From Arthrinium phaeospermum (Eukaryota; Ascomycota; Sordariomycetes; Amphisphaeriales; Apiosporaceae): a stretch of 64,000 bases of DNA. Each line of letters begins with the position of its first letter. Positions within the stretch are counted from its first letter, which is position 1. The position numbers were made by a program, and so were the translations under genes. The stretch lies in assembly GCA_006503535.1 (NCBI GenBank), contig QYRS01000015.1:62001-126000 (forward strand), given 5' to 3'. Of the stretch, positions 24,759 to 36,733 are shown piece after piece. The notes below the pieces were generated by a model. The model had not been told where the DNA came from. It saw only the letters and a program-made list of their open reading frames with translations, and did not search any database.

Positions 24759-25732
24759 CTATGAGGTGTCCATCTTATCGTCACCATCCTTCTTGGTGTC
24801 CTTCTTGCCAGAAGGTCCGCTGCCACTTGCTTCACCATCCTCGTTCAACAGAGGTTGTCGCTCGTCTTCCTCCTTGATGCCCTCCAAGTTCGGCTTGGAT
24901 TCTCCGTCGGCTTGGGTTTGCCGCGCTTGTCTGGCGTTCTCTTCCTCCATACTCATACGCAGAGCCAGGGCCAACTCGGGATCATCAGTGGGGTCAAAGT
25001 CGAACCCGCCAAAGTCGCCGCCGCCGCCGGACTCGGCGCCGCCAGCTCCTCCGGCGCCCGTAGCACCCTCTCCGAGAAGGATGGGAGAGGATATCAGCTG
25101 ATCGCTGAGCAACCGGCCGCTCGGGGGGACCACGACGAGATGCGAGCTGTCGGGGCTCTTGAGAACGTTGTTGAATGCTTCCAGCTTCTTCTGGACCTCA
25201 TCATTGTCCAGATCCCCGAACAGCACGAAGTCGATGTCCAGGTTGCTCTTCTTCATCTTCTTGGCTAGTGAGACAAGCGCCTTCTCGTCATCGGTGACTG
25301 GAGAGCAGACGAAGGCGATAATGCGCTGGCGCTGGGACTTGTTCTGGCGATGCTTCAGGGCTAGCTGTGAAGGGGGTTAGCTGACAGATCAACGATATCT
25401 GGGCCGGACTGGCTGCATATGATTTCAGGGCAACAACATACACTGGCGATCTGGATACCCGTCGCGAGGTGCGAAGTGCCCGAGATCTTCTTTCTTGTCC
25501 GGTGCAGGCCCTCGAGAAGCTTGCCTCGTTCCGTTGTGAGCGTTGACAGGACCTCTGGGCCCTTGCCGCCCATGCTCATGAGACCGACCGAGGACTCGGG
25601 ATTCGACTGGGTGATGTTCTCGAAGATGATGTTGATGGCGTCGGCCTGGGCATCGAATCGGTTTGGTTGGTAGTCGCCATTTCGGGAGCTCTCGCTGTTG
25701 TCAACGACAATCATAACCGCTTCCAAAGGCAT
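24759..25732 (-). CDS. RPN10: 26S proteasome ubiquitin receptor RPN10
   Basis: Exons 25732-25442 and 25364-24759, intron 77 bp (CTAAC branch), phase 0; 298 aa. Rpn10 sits between the lid and base of the 19S particle and binds polyubiquitin. The VWA domain fills about residues 1-190, from [20 protein letters not shown] (MIDAS-like DNSES), through [13 protein letters not shown] and [21 protein letters not shown] across the intron, to FGDLDN. A Gly/Ala-rich linker leads to one ubiquitin-interacting motif, [19 protein letters not shown] (about 225-243). The tail is acidic/basic ([13 protein letters not shown]). One UIM is typical for fungi; animals have two. It is convergent with TRS23 and divergent from the borealin-like gene. 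Confidence 0.96.
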
Positions 25733-26379
25733 CTTGGCGGTTGGTTTGTCAACTGGGCGTTGACGGTCTTCAGAACGGTGGGTTTATGTCCTTGAAGTAG
25801 TGAAGAGTAAAAATCCGGATTGGGCGATGTGTATTGCGAGTCTTCTATGTTGGGATCTAGAGAAGGCTGACTGACGATAATGGGCTCCAGCTATCTTGAG
25901 GTCGGAGAGCTTAATAAACGTCAGTAGGTTGGTAGACCCAAGGTACGTACGTACGTAGCTGAGGTAGCCTTAGGCCTGCGCAATCCAAACCAGCCCAATG
26001 AGCGAACGCGGGACGCTGTGGGTGTCGGGAGATCGGGCTCTTTTGGGTGAAGCTCGGGCCACACGCCCCCCTGCTCACCCTGAAAGAGCTTGTAACGCCA
26101 AAACCCGCAGGGCACTTTGTTTACTTTCAGCAACATTCGGCCACTGATCTAGAGCCCCCATACTGCCACTATCTAGTAACTACTACTACTGCACATTGCC
26201 TGCAGCTTCACCAAACCTGTTCGAGACGCCAAAACTCGCCCACCAACACGTACCCTCGCGAAAGCAGCGCGTAGCACGACGACAGGCGCAAAATCGACAT
26301 CTTTCACCGTGACAACTTTCGCCATACCATTTTCGCCAATATCAATACCTAGCCCCCAAAACATTAGGGAACGAATAAC
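25733..26379. other. Divergent promoter region RPN10/borealin-like gene
   Basis: 647 bp. It has a GTACGTACGTACGTA repeat near 25943-25957. I looked for the proteasome element GGTGGCAAA and did not see it. Confidence 0.45.
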
Positions 26380-27557
26380 ATGGCGCCCGTGCAACCGAGA
26401 AAACGCAAGTCGTCAACGTCGCCTACGAGCACTCCGCAGAGAAGCCCGATCAAGAGGAGAAAAGTAGGCCTCACACTTGCCCAGAAGCAGGCTCTTATCG
26501 ACAACTTGCAACTAGAGAGTATGAATCCCACCAATCCACAACCACGACGGGAACGACGCGTCTAACCTCGCCATCCTAGTTACCGAACGCGCTCGAAGAC
26601 TGAGAGCACAGTACAATGTACAGGCGCAACAGTTGCGATCTCGGGTGGAGATGCGTGTTAATCGCATTCCTACTTCGCTCCGGAAGGCCAAGATGGGCGA
26701 ACTCTTTGCTAAGCACTCAGAACCGCAACCATCGCGGGCAGCGCGCTCTCCGTATGTTACTCGACCTCCACCAGTACCTGCCAAGGATGGCGTACCGCCC
26801 AAGCCCATTGCTCGGAAGCCCGTGTCTACAAATGAGTCTCATGCCAGACTTCCTCATAAACCTTTGAGGTAGGAAGGCGACGTTCTTGGGTGGGCTTTTA
26901 CACGTCCGAAGTTTACTGACTATTACCAGTGACGAGATGGCAAGTGCATACGACAAGGAAAACTCGGCCGAACCGATTGGTATTCCTAAGAAGAAGTCAC
27001 GCGCCGGCGTTGTCGCGGCTGAGGCATCCTCCAGCCATGTCCTGTCACCCACATCCACCAATGCGCGTGTTGCGCCCCGGGCTGCCGAACGTCCGACTTC
27101 ACCTGTTAAGTCCATGGCTGGACGACCTCCCTCGCCAACGAAAAGCATCGCGCCCAAACCGTCATCCAATATCCTGTCGAACATGGTTGAAAAGGCAAAG
27201 GGATCACGCGCAGCAGCCGCGTCAAGGAAAGCCGCTGTACCGACGACTACTGGAGGCGCTGCCAGTACATCTACTCGATCAAGGAAACCTCCGCTGCCGG
27301 CCGCAGCAACTACAGCCTCCACGCGTGGAAGGCGGAAAGTCAGCGGCACCAGTGAGTCGAGTGAATCGAGTACAGCTACCGTCGTTAAGAAGAGCACCGC
27401 ATCTCGAGCCAATGCTGCCAAGCCTCCACCGCCGGCCAAACGCACAGTTATGGGTACGATAAAATCGGCCACTTCGAAAAAGGCGCCAGCCTCCAAGGCT
27501 ACAGCACCACCTACAAGCACTACTAGCACTGGTAGGACATTGCGGAAACGGGCTTAA
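26380..27557 (+). CDS. NBL1: Borealin/NBL1-like chromosomal passenger subunit
   Basis: Exons 26380-26518, 26580-26868 and 26930-27557; two introns of 61 bp; 351 aa. The N-terminal borealin domain (about 28-95) is visible: LTLAQKQALIDNLQLE joined to ITERARRLRAQYNVQAQQLR across intron 1, then VEMRVNRIPTSLRKAKMGEL. In the chromosomal passenger complex this helix bundles with INCENP (Sli15) and survivin (Bir1) to place Aurora kinase at centromeres and the spindle midzone. Yeast Nbl1 has essentially only this domain (73 aa); here it is followed by about 250 residues of Ser/Thr/Pro/Lys/Ala-rich disordered sequence with many SP/TP sites and a basic end (RTLRKRA), as in filamentous fungi. It is preceded by a basic N terminus, RKRKSSTSPTSTPQRSPIKR, which looks like a nuclear localisation signal with SP sites. 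Confidence 0.88.
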
Positions 27558-27852
27558 GGTCCCTGGAGCCATCGCTGCGTGTAGAGCTGGACTATGGCTC
27601 GTGCAAATGAGATTCATGACGGATGGGGTTGGCGTTCTTGTATGGCGTACTTGTGGATCACGGAGTTTGGGTTAGGTTACATTCCTATGGAATTGCTACA
27701 ATAAGATGGTGCCCAGTTGGTCTCCTGGGTAATCGGTTGATGTTTATTTGAGCGGTCTCGCTGTCCTAGTCTTCACGTGCCATTGCGTTGCATATGACAC
27801 GCAAACCAACTTTCGGATCCAATCTATCCATTCCTTGTCCGAGCGTGCGTCT

Positions 27853-28717
27853 TTACGAAGCAGCAGCGGCCGATTTCTTCTTCTTGTCGTCCACGAACTC
27901 GATATTGTCCTCGGGTATAACCTTGTACTTCTCCAGGAGGAACTCCTCGATCTCGTCACTGACATCGCCCTGGACGACAATCTCCTCGCCCCCGCTAGGC
28001 AGCTTGGTGACAGAGGAGCCCGTAGCGAACTTCTTGCCGAATTCCTTGGCCACCTTCTTGAGCTCAAGCCCGAACGCTTCCAGCCCCGAGACGGCCGTGA
28101 CGTACTTGCGCTTGTTGCGCTCAACCCGCTTGATCGTTACGACACTGTTGGCCTTCTTGTCTGCCTCCTTCTTGTCTGCCTTTTCGGCCTGGGCTGCCTT
28201 CTTCTTCGCGTCCTTGGCGGCGCGCTCCTGGGCCGCGACGGAGAGATTTGCCGTAGCGGCTTCTAGCGCTTCTGTAGAGGGTAAAGGAGCACTGCGTTAG
28301 AGAAGGCCTGGGTTGCTGCGCGCCGTTGGGCGTGCAAAGCAGGATAGATAGACATACCGGGCGACCATATCTGCTCGTACATAGAGGGATGGGCCTTCTG
28401 CAGCCAGTCCTGGCACTTCTTGGCGGTGCCTCCATACTCACAGTACTATCCAAAGTCCCATCAGTTAGCCCCTGTTTTCACTTTGGCGGTTATGGTGAAA
28501 GGACAGGACGCGTCCGGGTGCTGATCGCGACATACCTCTGGGGGAAGAGTACAGACTGCAGTCGTCGTCGGGCCACGCCAATCGTTAGCCTCCAACACCT
28601 CCCTTGACGAGAATTTTGTAGCAATAACGGAAAAGGAGAGTCTTGCTTACCGCCACAGTAAGTTACATGGCGTCCCTGGGGCTCGCTGGGAGCATCTGCT
28701 GTTTCTGTATCTGCCAT
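27853..28717 (-). CDS. TMA22: TMA22/DENR translation machinery protein
   Basis: Exons 28717-28651, 28555-28536 (only 20 nt), 28445-28358 and 28271-27853; introns of 95, 90 and 86 bp; 197 aa. Tma22/DENR works with Tma20/MCT-1 in recycling 40S subunits and in reinitiation. The N-terminal Cys cluster (zinc-binding in DENR) is spread over three exons: VTYCG, VCTLPPE, YCEYGGTAKKCQDWLQ. A Lys/Ala-rich charged linker follows (about 65-105). The SUI1 domain begins at VVTIKRVERNKRKYVTAVSG and ends KLPSGGEEIVVQGDVSDEIE, PEDNIEFVDDKKKK. The order, length and both domains fit the family. The microexon is needed to keep the reading frame and the Cys motif. Confidence 0.93.
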
Positions 28718-29943
28718 TGAGAAGACTGATACATGTAACGCGGGGCTATTTTCAGTATTGGGATTCGGATCGGATAGCTCTCTTTCAGTTATCAGTCCAG
28801 CATTGCGGGCAGCGGGCAGCGGGCAGCGGGGTATGTTGACGGGATTGCTTTGGTGGGGCACAGAAGGGACAAGCCAAGGCATGAGGCATGGACGTTATTT
28901 GGCAGCAACTCCCAGTACGTAAGGTAAGTACGCCATGCAGCTTCATTCAAATGCACTACCAGCATACCCAAGGTAGGTAAAGTACATAACATGCACGGCG
29001 GATTGCTCAACATTGAACTGAGGGAGTGACCCTTAGGTACTGTCTACATTTAGTATCATACCCCCTCAGAGTTTATCTTTCAGTTGGGTATCGAATCGGC
29101 CTCAAATTGATATAGGCCTTTTTGGGCCTATGGATCACGAAGCACCCGCTGTCGAGAAATGTCCCATCAACTGGTCGGCACTTTAACCAGATCGCTGCAT
29201 AGTTCGATGGATTTCAATCATTCTCCCCTAACTCAGCTCTATGATGATTGGCGGTCAACGGTAAGCCACATCGATGCATTGCTTGCGCTAGTTCAGCCTC
29301 GAGACATACATACATAATAGGACATAGGCGAATAGATAATGGGGGCGGTGCTGGAAGCCAATATCACAATGGCGGCCATGATTCTTCTAGACGAGGATGA
29401 AACAAGTCGTTACCACTCATATATCTTGGCTCAGGACACTTGTGGAGGAGCAGCAAGCCTTGGCTTCGGATCTACTACCTAGTCGTAGAGCGCCAGTGAC
29501 AGAGGCCTGGCGAGGTGCATCCTGCTACCTACTTCGCTTCCCCCCAATTTGGTCTGGTTTGCAAGTAGGCAGTGGCGTCGGTGGGCTGTGAGTTGCAAGT
29601 TATGCATAAGAACGAGTGCAGCAGTACGCTGGTACGCCTGGCAACAAAGCCATCTGCTTACCTACCTACTTCCATACCGTAATCATGAACTCCAGGCACA
29701 GAATCTTACATATGTATGTATGTAGGCTGTAGGTACGCTATGCATGCAGCTTTTGAAATGGATGGCCCACACTTGGGTACCTAAGGTATTCCAGGTAGCC
29801 CTGTAGAATGCGGCGGTGAGATCTGTATACCGTACTTATTAGCTAGTAGTAGGGAGGTCTATTACTTCTTGGCCACCACCTCTGGGCATACATTGCATGC
29901 ATCGATGGACGAGATTGGTCCTGAGAGACTTTCTTGGGATATG

Positions 29944-29988
29944 CAACAACAAAACAACAACAACAACAACAACAACAACAAAAACACA
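29944..29988. repeat. (ACA)n microsatellite
   Basis: CAACAACAA repeats with one AAAA interruption; intergenic. Confidence 0.85.
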
Positions 29989-30753
29989 AAGCAGATTACA
30001 TAGGTAGGCAGTTTGGCTTGTAAAACGCACCCAGCCTGAGGTCTAATTGGACTTTCATACAAGGTGTGCATTGATGTTTACTTGCACTACGTAGAGCAAT
30101 GGCATAGTGAAATTAGCAGCCACGTGACTTTTGGGGGCAAACGGCTCGACTCGATGGAAGAAGGCTTGGCCAAAACCACTTGCAGAAAGGCCTCGGGGCA
30201 GTCCGCCGATCGAGTTGGTTGGTCGTGGCGAGACTGATGAAAGAAAATACGCATGCTCGGTGCTCGTGGCCATATATACAGCACACATGAGGTTCATTGT
30301 CACGTTTTGCCGCGGCTGATCTCGTTCTTTGTCTGGTCCCCCCGTCTCGTACTCGAGTCGCATCTCCTGCTTCATCTCTGGTTGTTGGAGCACACTAACT
30401 GTCATGGGCCTCTCGACCCACACCCAAGGTTCCTGGGCTGCTTCCATGTTGGAAGTGCCCTCGTTGGCTTTCCAGGCTAGTGTGCCTCAATGGGCAAGGA
30501 GCATCGCTCACTCATTCCCCCTGGCGCCGCCCCAACCCGCACTAAGAGGCACCCGTACCGTACCGCCCAGTACAGTACAGTGACTGGATGGAGCCCTCAC
30601 CATTGATTGATGGTCCTGTTTATTACCTACATGTAGCCGGCGTGCAGGCCAGGTACCGACTCTTCAGCTAATCCGACCAGCTGTTCTGGCGGTACCTACC
30701 GTACCTTATTATTACCTTCCTAGCATCGATCTAATTATTGCCCTCGAGGACCC

Positions 30754-30780
30754 GGTCCAGGTCCAGGTCCAGGTCCAGGT
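30754..30780. repeat. GGTCCA hexanucleotide tandem repeat
   Basis: Just over four copies of GGTCCA in tandem; intergenic, about 1.1 kb upstream of the LRG1-like start. Confidence 0.85.
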
Positions 30781-31875
30781 TAGGCCTTTTTATTCACCCG
30801 TCCATCCATCCATCCACCACCCAGTGCACCACCCACTTGTTCCCTTTCCGCCTTTTCAATTTCCAGCAGCATGTACTAAGGTTACACCTGAATGACCCAG
30901 CTAGGGTGCTTATTCCCCTCTCCCACCCCCCTACTCCTCCCAAAAGTTGCTGCCCTCTGTACCTGCCCAGCGCTACTGGACCGACTGTGTGCTGTTCTGT
31001 ACTGCACACATGCCCAACCTGGGCTCGCTGGGCATAGCGCATACCTCCTGGTACATACACATTTACACGCCCACGTACATACATACATACCTACATACAT
31101 GCCGCATACCACTGCCTACACTATTACAATTAGTTGAGCAGCACCCGGGAGCGAGCGCGTCGTCGATTTTTTTGACCTGATACCCTTGTTTTCCCCTTGC
31201 CGGTCACGATATCTTCCCATTTCCTTGTTTCTGCCTCCCGAGCTCGACCTTCTTTGATTCGACTGACAGGTATGTGGTGGACTTTGCACGCCTCCCGGTT
31301 CAATCTGCATGGTTGATTTCATTTCGTGAAGCCCGCCGGCCCCAGCTATTTTCTGCCTGTCACCCTTTCTCGGCGGCATCCAACTTATTCCATCTCCCTC
31401 CTAGCACCCCCCGGCCTTGCTTCCCCCCATTCGATGAGGAGAAGGGTTGTCGCAGGGTCCAAAATATCCCAATCCCCAATGAACCAGCCTGCACACTTTA
31501 GCAACCCATTCCAGTGCACCCAAAGTCACCCGTCTGTAAACTTACACACTTAATAATCCCGAATGCAGAGACCAGAACCTGCTGCCGCTGCTGCACGACA
31601 CCGATAGCCAGTCGAACAACCCCTTCGGTGTCCCCCTCCCTCGTCGCACCTGCTATCCGTTGTGGGAAAGTCGACAGTCTTGCCCGCCCAATGCCCAGGT
31701 CTGACGTGGGACAGCACCCCCAACCGCCACACTGCCGCAGCCAATAGACACTGCGACTGCCCTGTCCTCTGTCAACTAAAACAGTCGCCATTGAGGAAGG
31801 ACACCGACCACCGCAACTCTCGGCGTGAACCATCGCGTGGCGGCGACGTGACAGGCAATTCCCTCGGTCGCCATC

Positions 31876-34800
31876 ATGGGCTCGGATTACGGAGGCGGTC
31901 TGGCTGGGGACCGCATTCACGGTCACCCTCCACCCTCCGGCGCCGACAACGGATATCAGCTCGACAGAGACCGACTTCACATGACGCCGAGTCCCTCGTA
32001 CCAGAATGGTGGTGCCTTCGCTCCCCCGAACCGACCCCCCGGCTCCCCTGCCCTCAGTGTCGGCAGCGATTCCCGAAAGAGCCAAGAGAGAAACAGGTCG
32101 AGAGGGCGCGACAGGAAAGCAAGCGGACAAATGCGAATATGCCATAAGTGCGGAGAGCCTTTGACAGGCCAGTTCGTAAGGGCACTGGACGGCACGTTCC
32201 ACCTGGACTGTTTCAAGTGCAGAGTAAGCTCCCCTCCGACGACCTGTTGCCAGGCCGGCGATACTGATACAAGCTGTGCAATCTAGGACTGCGGCCAGAT
32301 TGTCGCATCCAAATTCTTCCCGGCCGAAGACGAAGAAGGTGGCGGCCAATATCCTCTTTGCGAGACGGACTATTTCAGGAGGCTGGGATTGCTCTGTCAC
32401 CAGTGCGGAGGTGCACTTCGAGGATCATATATAACTGCTTTAGACCGAAAGTACCACGTAGAGCATTTCACCTGCTCCCTATGCTCGACCGTATTCGGCG
32501 CTCAGGACAGCTACTACGAGCACGACGGTAACGTATACTGCCACTACCACTACTCTACCCAGTTTGCCCAGCGGTGCAACGGGTGCCACACTGCCATTCT
32601 TAAGCAGTTTGTGGAGATTTTCCGCAATGGTCAAAATCAGCATTGGCATCCCGAGTGCTACATGATTCACAAGTTTTGGAATGTCCGCCTCACTCCTGCC
32701 CAGGACGGCGGTGAGCCTTTCCCAGAACCCGAGGATACAGCTGAAAGCCGTGAGCTTGTCAAGGTCGAGGAGGAGAAGATGGAAGACAAGGTCTATCGTA
32801 TTTGGAGCGTTCTCTCGACCTTTGAAGAGTCGTCGGCCGCATGCATCTCTGATATGTTGTTGCATGTCAGCAATGGGGCCTACATCGACGGTGTCATGGT
32901 GGCCAAAAAATTTATTCTTCACGTGGAAGTCCTCTTTACGGCCGCGGACAGACTGGACGAGTCGATGAAACGGTCTGAACTCAACGGTACGTGCTGTTAT
33001 AAGCAGGATATTGGGAAGTCCCTAGCTGACCAAGTACAGGGCTATCGTACGGCCGCGAGGCAAAACTACTCTGCAAAAAGATAGTATCCTTCTTTTCTCT
33101 GCTTTCGAAAACTCAAGACACCGGGGTTCGCAAACTAGGTGTCACCCAAGAGTTGCTTTCGCTCGTCACAGGCCTCGCCCACTACCTTAAGCTGTTAATT
33201 CGAATTTGTCTGCAGGGAGCTCTCAAGTTCGAGCGGGAACAGCACACTCCTGACGGTCTTTACCAATTCCTCGAAGATCTCAGCCTCATCGAAACAGCCA
33301 AGAACGAAGACAGCACATTGCAGATAACAAACGGCATAGCGCGCTTGTCCGCCAACGACTCGGATCAGTGTACACTGTGTCGAAAGCCGATCGAAGACCA
33401 GTGTGCGTTGAGTGGAGACAAGAGGTGGCACGCGACTTGTGTTTCTTGTGAGCGGTGCGGCAAGGAGCTAAGCAAGTTCTTGGACCAGGCACGTGTTCAG
33501 CGCGACCTCAAGATCCTGTGCGCCGACTGTGACGCGCAGTCTGGCAGCGTGGGACAGAGGGTGGAACGCATCTCTAAACTTCAGCAGTATGTGTTCCTGC
33601 TGAGGGTCGCACTCGCGAGATTGCTGGAGATACTCAGGAACAATGGTGCGCTTCCTCAAGAGACTAATGCCGGAGGATACGGCTCGGCCGACGGGCAGAG
33701 GCCACCAAATGAAAGCAGCCCTGCTCCCATGTTGACCTCGGATTCGAGGTCCAAGTCATTTGCGGGAGGTGAGTCGGAGAGGCATCAAAGAGAGTCGTCT
33801 TATGAGAGCACTCTCAATGATGTGCGCCGGCTTCGAAGCACCCGTCTTGATAAGCATCTGTCTTCCAGCCTCAGGAAGGCTCGCACATCAAGGATAATGG
33901 ACGGACCTGATGGGCAAGGGGTAAGGCCTGGTTCTGCCGGGGACGACATGATGTCCAGAAACAGAGACATTCCAGAGGAGGAACGGGAAGGTGGCCTCGG
34001 CGGTTCAACAGAACAGTACTTCGGACATCAAGACGCTCTAACTTTGGACGACATCCCCCGTATCGTGGCTGTGGAACAGGCCAAGGAAAAACAGACAGCA
34101 CAAAATAGGCAAAGCCGGCAAGAGTTGTTCCGTTCGCCGGCTACTCACCCTGTATTTGGTGCCGGCGCAGGTGGCGGCCATCAGAGATCGCAGTCGGACG
34201 GACGCGATGACCCTCGTCTACAGGCCGAGCCCTCGCCACAGAGGGGCGCGGGCAAATTCTTTTCGGAGCTCTCAGGCTTGGAGTATTTCATCGTTCGCCA
34301 TGTTGCTGTACTCTCGATGCATCCATTGCTTGAGCCAGAGTTCTCGCTCGAGGATCTTCTAAGCCTCATTGAGGCAAGGAAACCCCCAACGTTCTGGAAC
34401 AAGTTCGGCAAAGCATTCGGGAACAAGGAGAATAAGAAGAACGTCAAGAAGAAGGGTGTTTTCGGTGTGCCGCTTGAAGTTATCACCGAAAGGGATGGCG
34501 CGGACTCAACTGATGGTGTCGGCCCCGGCGCCCTCCGAATCCCGGCCATTGTCGAAGACACGATTACTGCCTTGAAAAATAAGGATCTCTCGGTTGAAGG
34601 TGTCTTCCGGAAGAACGGAAACATCAAGAAGCTGACCGAGATGGTCAACGCCGTTGATCGTGATGGCTGTGACGCCGTTCGCTGGAACGACGAGACGCCC
34701 CACCAGCTCGCAGCGCTGCTGAAGCGCTATCTCCGCGAGCTTCCTGATCCCCTCATGACCCAGAAGCTCTACCGTGTGTGGACTGCCGCAACCAAGATCA

Positions 34801-35593
34801 AGGACGCCGAAAAGCGGAGGCACTGCTTGCACCTCGTTTGCTGCCTCCTGCCTCAGCTCAACCGGGACTCCCTAGAAGTCTTGTTCAACTTCCTGAAGTG
34901 GACTGCCACCTTCCACCAGGTCGACGAGGATACGGGGTCAAGGATGGACGTCCACAATCTGGCTCGTGTCATGGCCCCCAACATTCTCTACATTATCTCC
35001 AAGAATCCCAGCTTCTCGGACGAGCCAATGATTGCTGTCGCTTGTGTTGAGGAGATGATTCAATACAACGATGAAATGTGCATGGTAGGGATTTATTATA
35101 ACAATTTGCTACTTTTTGTCCAGCGCTAATTTCCGAATAGGTACCTGACGAGCTCATGGATATCCTGGGCGACTCGACGCTGTTCAGCAACAGCACTGAT
35201 ATTACCACCAAGGAGATCCTCAAGCGTATTGGGGATCGCTCAGTCGGTGGACCCAGACACTATGATGCCGAGCTTGTTAACAGACAAGACAACATCAGGC
35301 CCCTGGCTACCAGGGTAGACACAGACCCCGGCACGTGGCATAACGAGCGAAGTGTCCCGGTTCAGGAGCCGTCAATACCATTCCCAGCGAACCAAGGGAC
35401 GCCTCCACAGCGGTTTCGAGCGCCTGAACACGGGCCTTCGCCGTACCCGGAGCAGTATGGTCCGGGCGAACAACGCCCTGCTGAAGGCTTGGAGAATGGG
35501 CAACGCCAGCAATGGCGCAACTCGAACTCACAAGCTGCCAATCCTGCGGCGTGGGGTCGACAGAACAGCTCCATCCCCACCGGCACTGGTTAA
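31876..35593 (+). CDS. LRG1: LRG1-like LIM-domain Rho GTPase-activating protein
   Basis: Exons 31876-32223, 32287-32986, 33040-35084 and 35141-35593; introns of 63, 53 and 56 bp; 1,181 aa. Lrg1 turns off Rho1 and so restrains cell-wall synthesis and polarised hyphal growth. Domains in order: a disordered N terminus; LIM1 from CHKCGEPLTGQF (about 89) and LIM2 from CHQCGGALRGSY, followed by a further Cys/His half (CNGCHTAIL...HWHPEC); a helical region; LIM3 from CTLCRKPIEDQC (about 460) to CADCD; a disordered Ser/Arg-rich segment; and the RhoGAP domain at about 826-1030 (GVPLEVITE, presumed arginine finger in GVFRKNG near 872, YLRELPDPLMT). The C-terminal tail is Gln/Pro/Asn-rich. The three LIM plus RhoGAP order is diagnostic. 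Confidence 0.95.
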
Positions 35594-36733
35594 TACATGT
35601 CAACAACCTTTTGGTATATATACCTCCATCTCTACTGTGGTTTGAGCTCTATCCAATCGTGGAGCGAACCGCTGTTTCCTGCCATTTTGCAGGAGCTCAT
35701 TCACGACATAGCATGATTCTGGTGTAGACAGACTTTGACAGCATTTTCGCCCGGCGTTTGATGAGACCCATTCGACCTACAAAAAGATGACGGTTCTGCG
35801 ACACATTCCATTCATGTTTGCGACCTCAGAGAGGCTTTGTCTTCAGGGGCAGTATTTGACGCCCTTTTCGTTCTTATATTGGCCAAGCCAAAACTGCTGT
35901 GCTACCTTTTTCTTGTTGGTTGCAAAGCTTGGAGTAGTGCGGATTTATGACAGCCATTTTCTTCTTGGCTGGTCTCTTCTTCGATGCTTGAGTGACGGGG
36001 CGGCTGGAGGGAACTCCTCTACATGACCAACGGCCAAGGGTGGCTGAAGTCTTTGGTTCGATGGAGGGATTGTTCCGAGTTCGACTGGTGGGAAAGAAGC
36101 TTGGGTAATCGAAAGGCCGGCTTGTGGAATGGTCAAGGTTACCCGCCTACTTGATCTCGACTTCTGGGTATGCTACCATCGTATTCGGCTCCGAGAGAAA
36201 GAATTAAAACAAAATCTCGACGCCAAGCACAGCTTCAGGAGGCCATGGCAACTTCTTATCAAGCAGAGGGTCGTCATGAGATTGAAGGATATGCCAGCAG
36301 CGCAAAGCAAGAAGGCTTACGTAGTTAAGGGGTAACAAGATAGTTGCAGTCGAACCAAGACGGAGGAGCCTCACAAGCAGGATGCTCAGACTTCCAAAAT
36401 TCCATCGTCCCTGGACTTGCTCTCACGTGTTCCGGCTCGACACAATACGACTGCTGTGTGCTCTTTTCAATGAGTCCAGCAATAATGTATGCTTTCATGG
36501 CATGAAACATTATGAATTAGGGTATGCTATCTCACGCGGGGTGCCATAACTTGGTTCGGTATTATTACATGTGTGGTATATTGCAATGCGTCGTCCACTC
36601 CCAACTGATTTTGCCTCCCATTGGTTGGCTGGATGGATGTGCATGGATATCCTGGTCGTCATTATTCGGCGGCGATAGGGTTCACGTATTAAAAAGTTGG
36701 TGTGCATGGAATGACTATTAATTAATGCCCGCT
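35594..36733. other. Convergent intergenic region LRG1/ERG26
   Basis: 1.1 kb between two stop codons. Short frames only, none convincing. Nothing else was recognised. Confidence 0.5.

Larger units (their letters stand above)
28718..31875. other. Gene-poor region with simple repeats and LRG1 leader
   Basis: 3.2 kb without a recognised gene. It contains GGGCAGC x3 at 28806-28830, an ACA repeat at 29944-29988, GGTCCA hexamers at 30754-30780, and TAGGTAGG/CCTACCTAC elements near 28971, 29660 and 30001. From about 30760 it is pyrimidine-rich, probably promoter and leader of the LRG1-like gene. Frames of about 75-100 codons here lack family similarity. Confidence 0.5.

Noticed and set aside
31498..32400. 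300-codon minus-strand frame across the LRG1 start
   Set aside because: Overlaps two LIM exons and an intron of LRG1 antisense; no domain resemblance.
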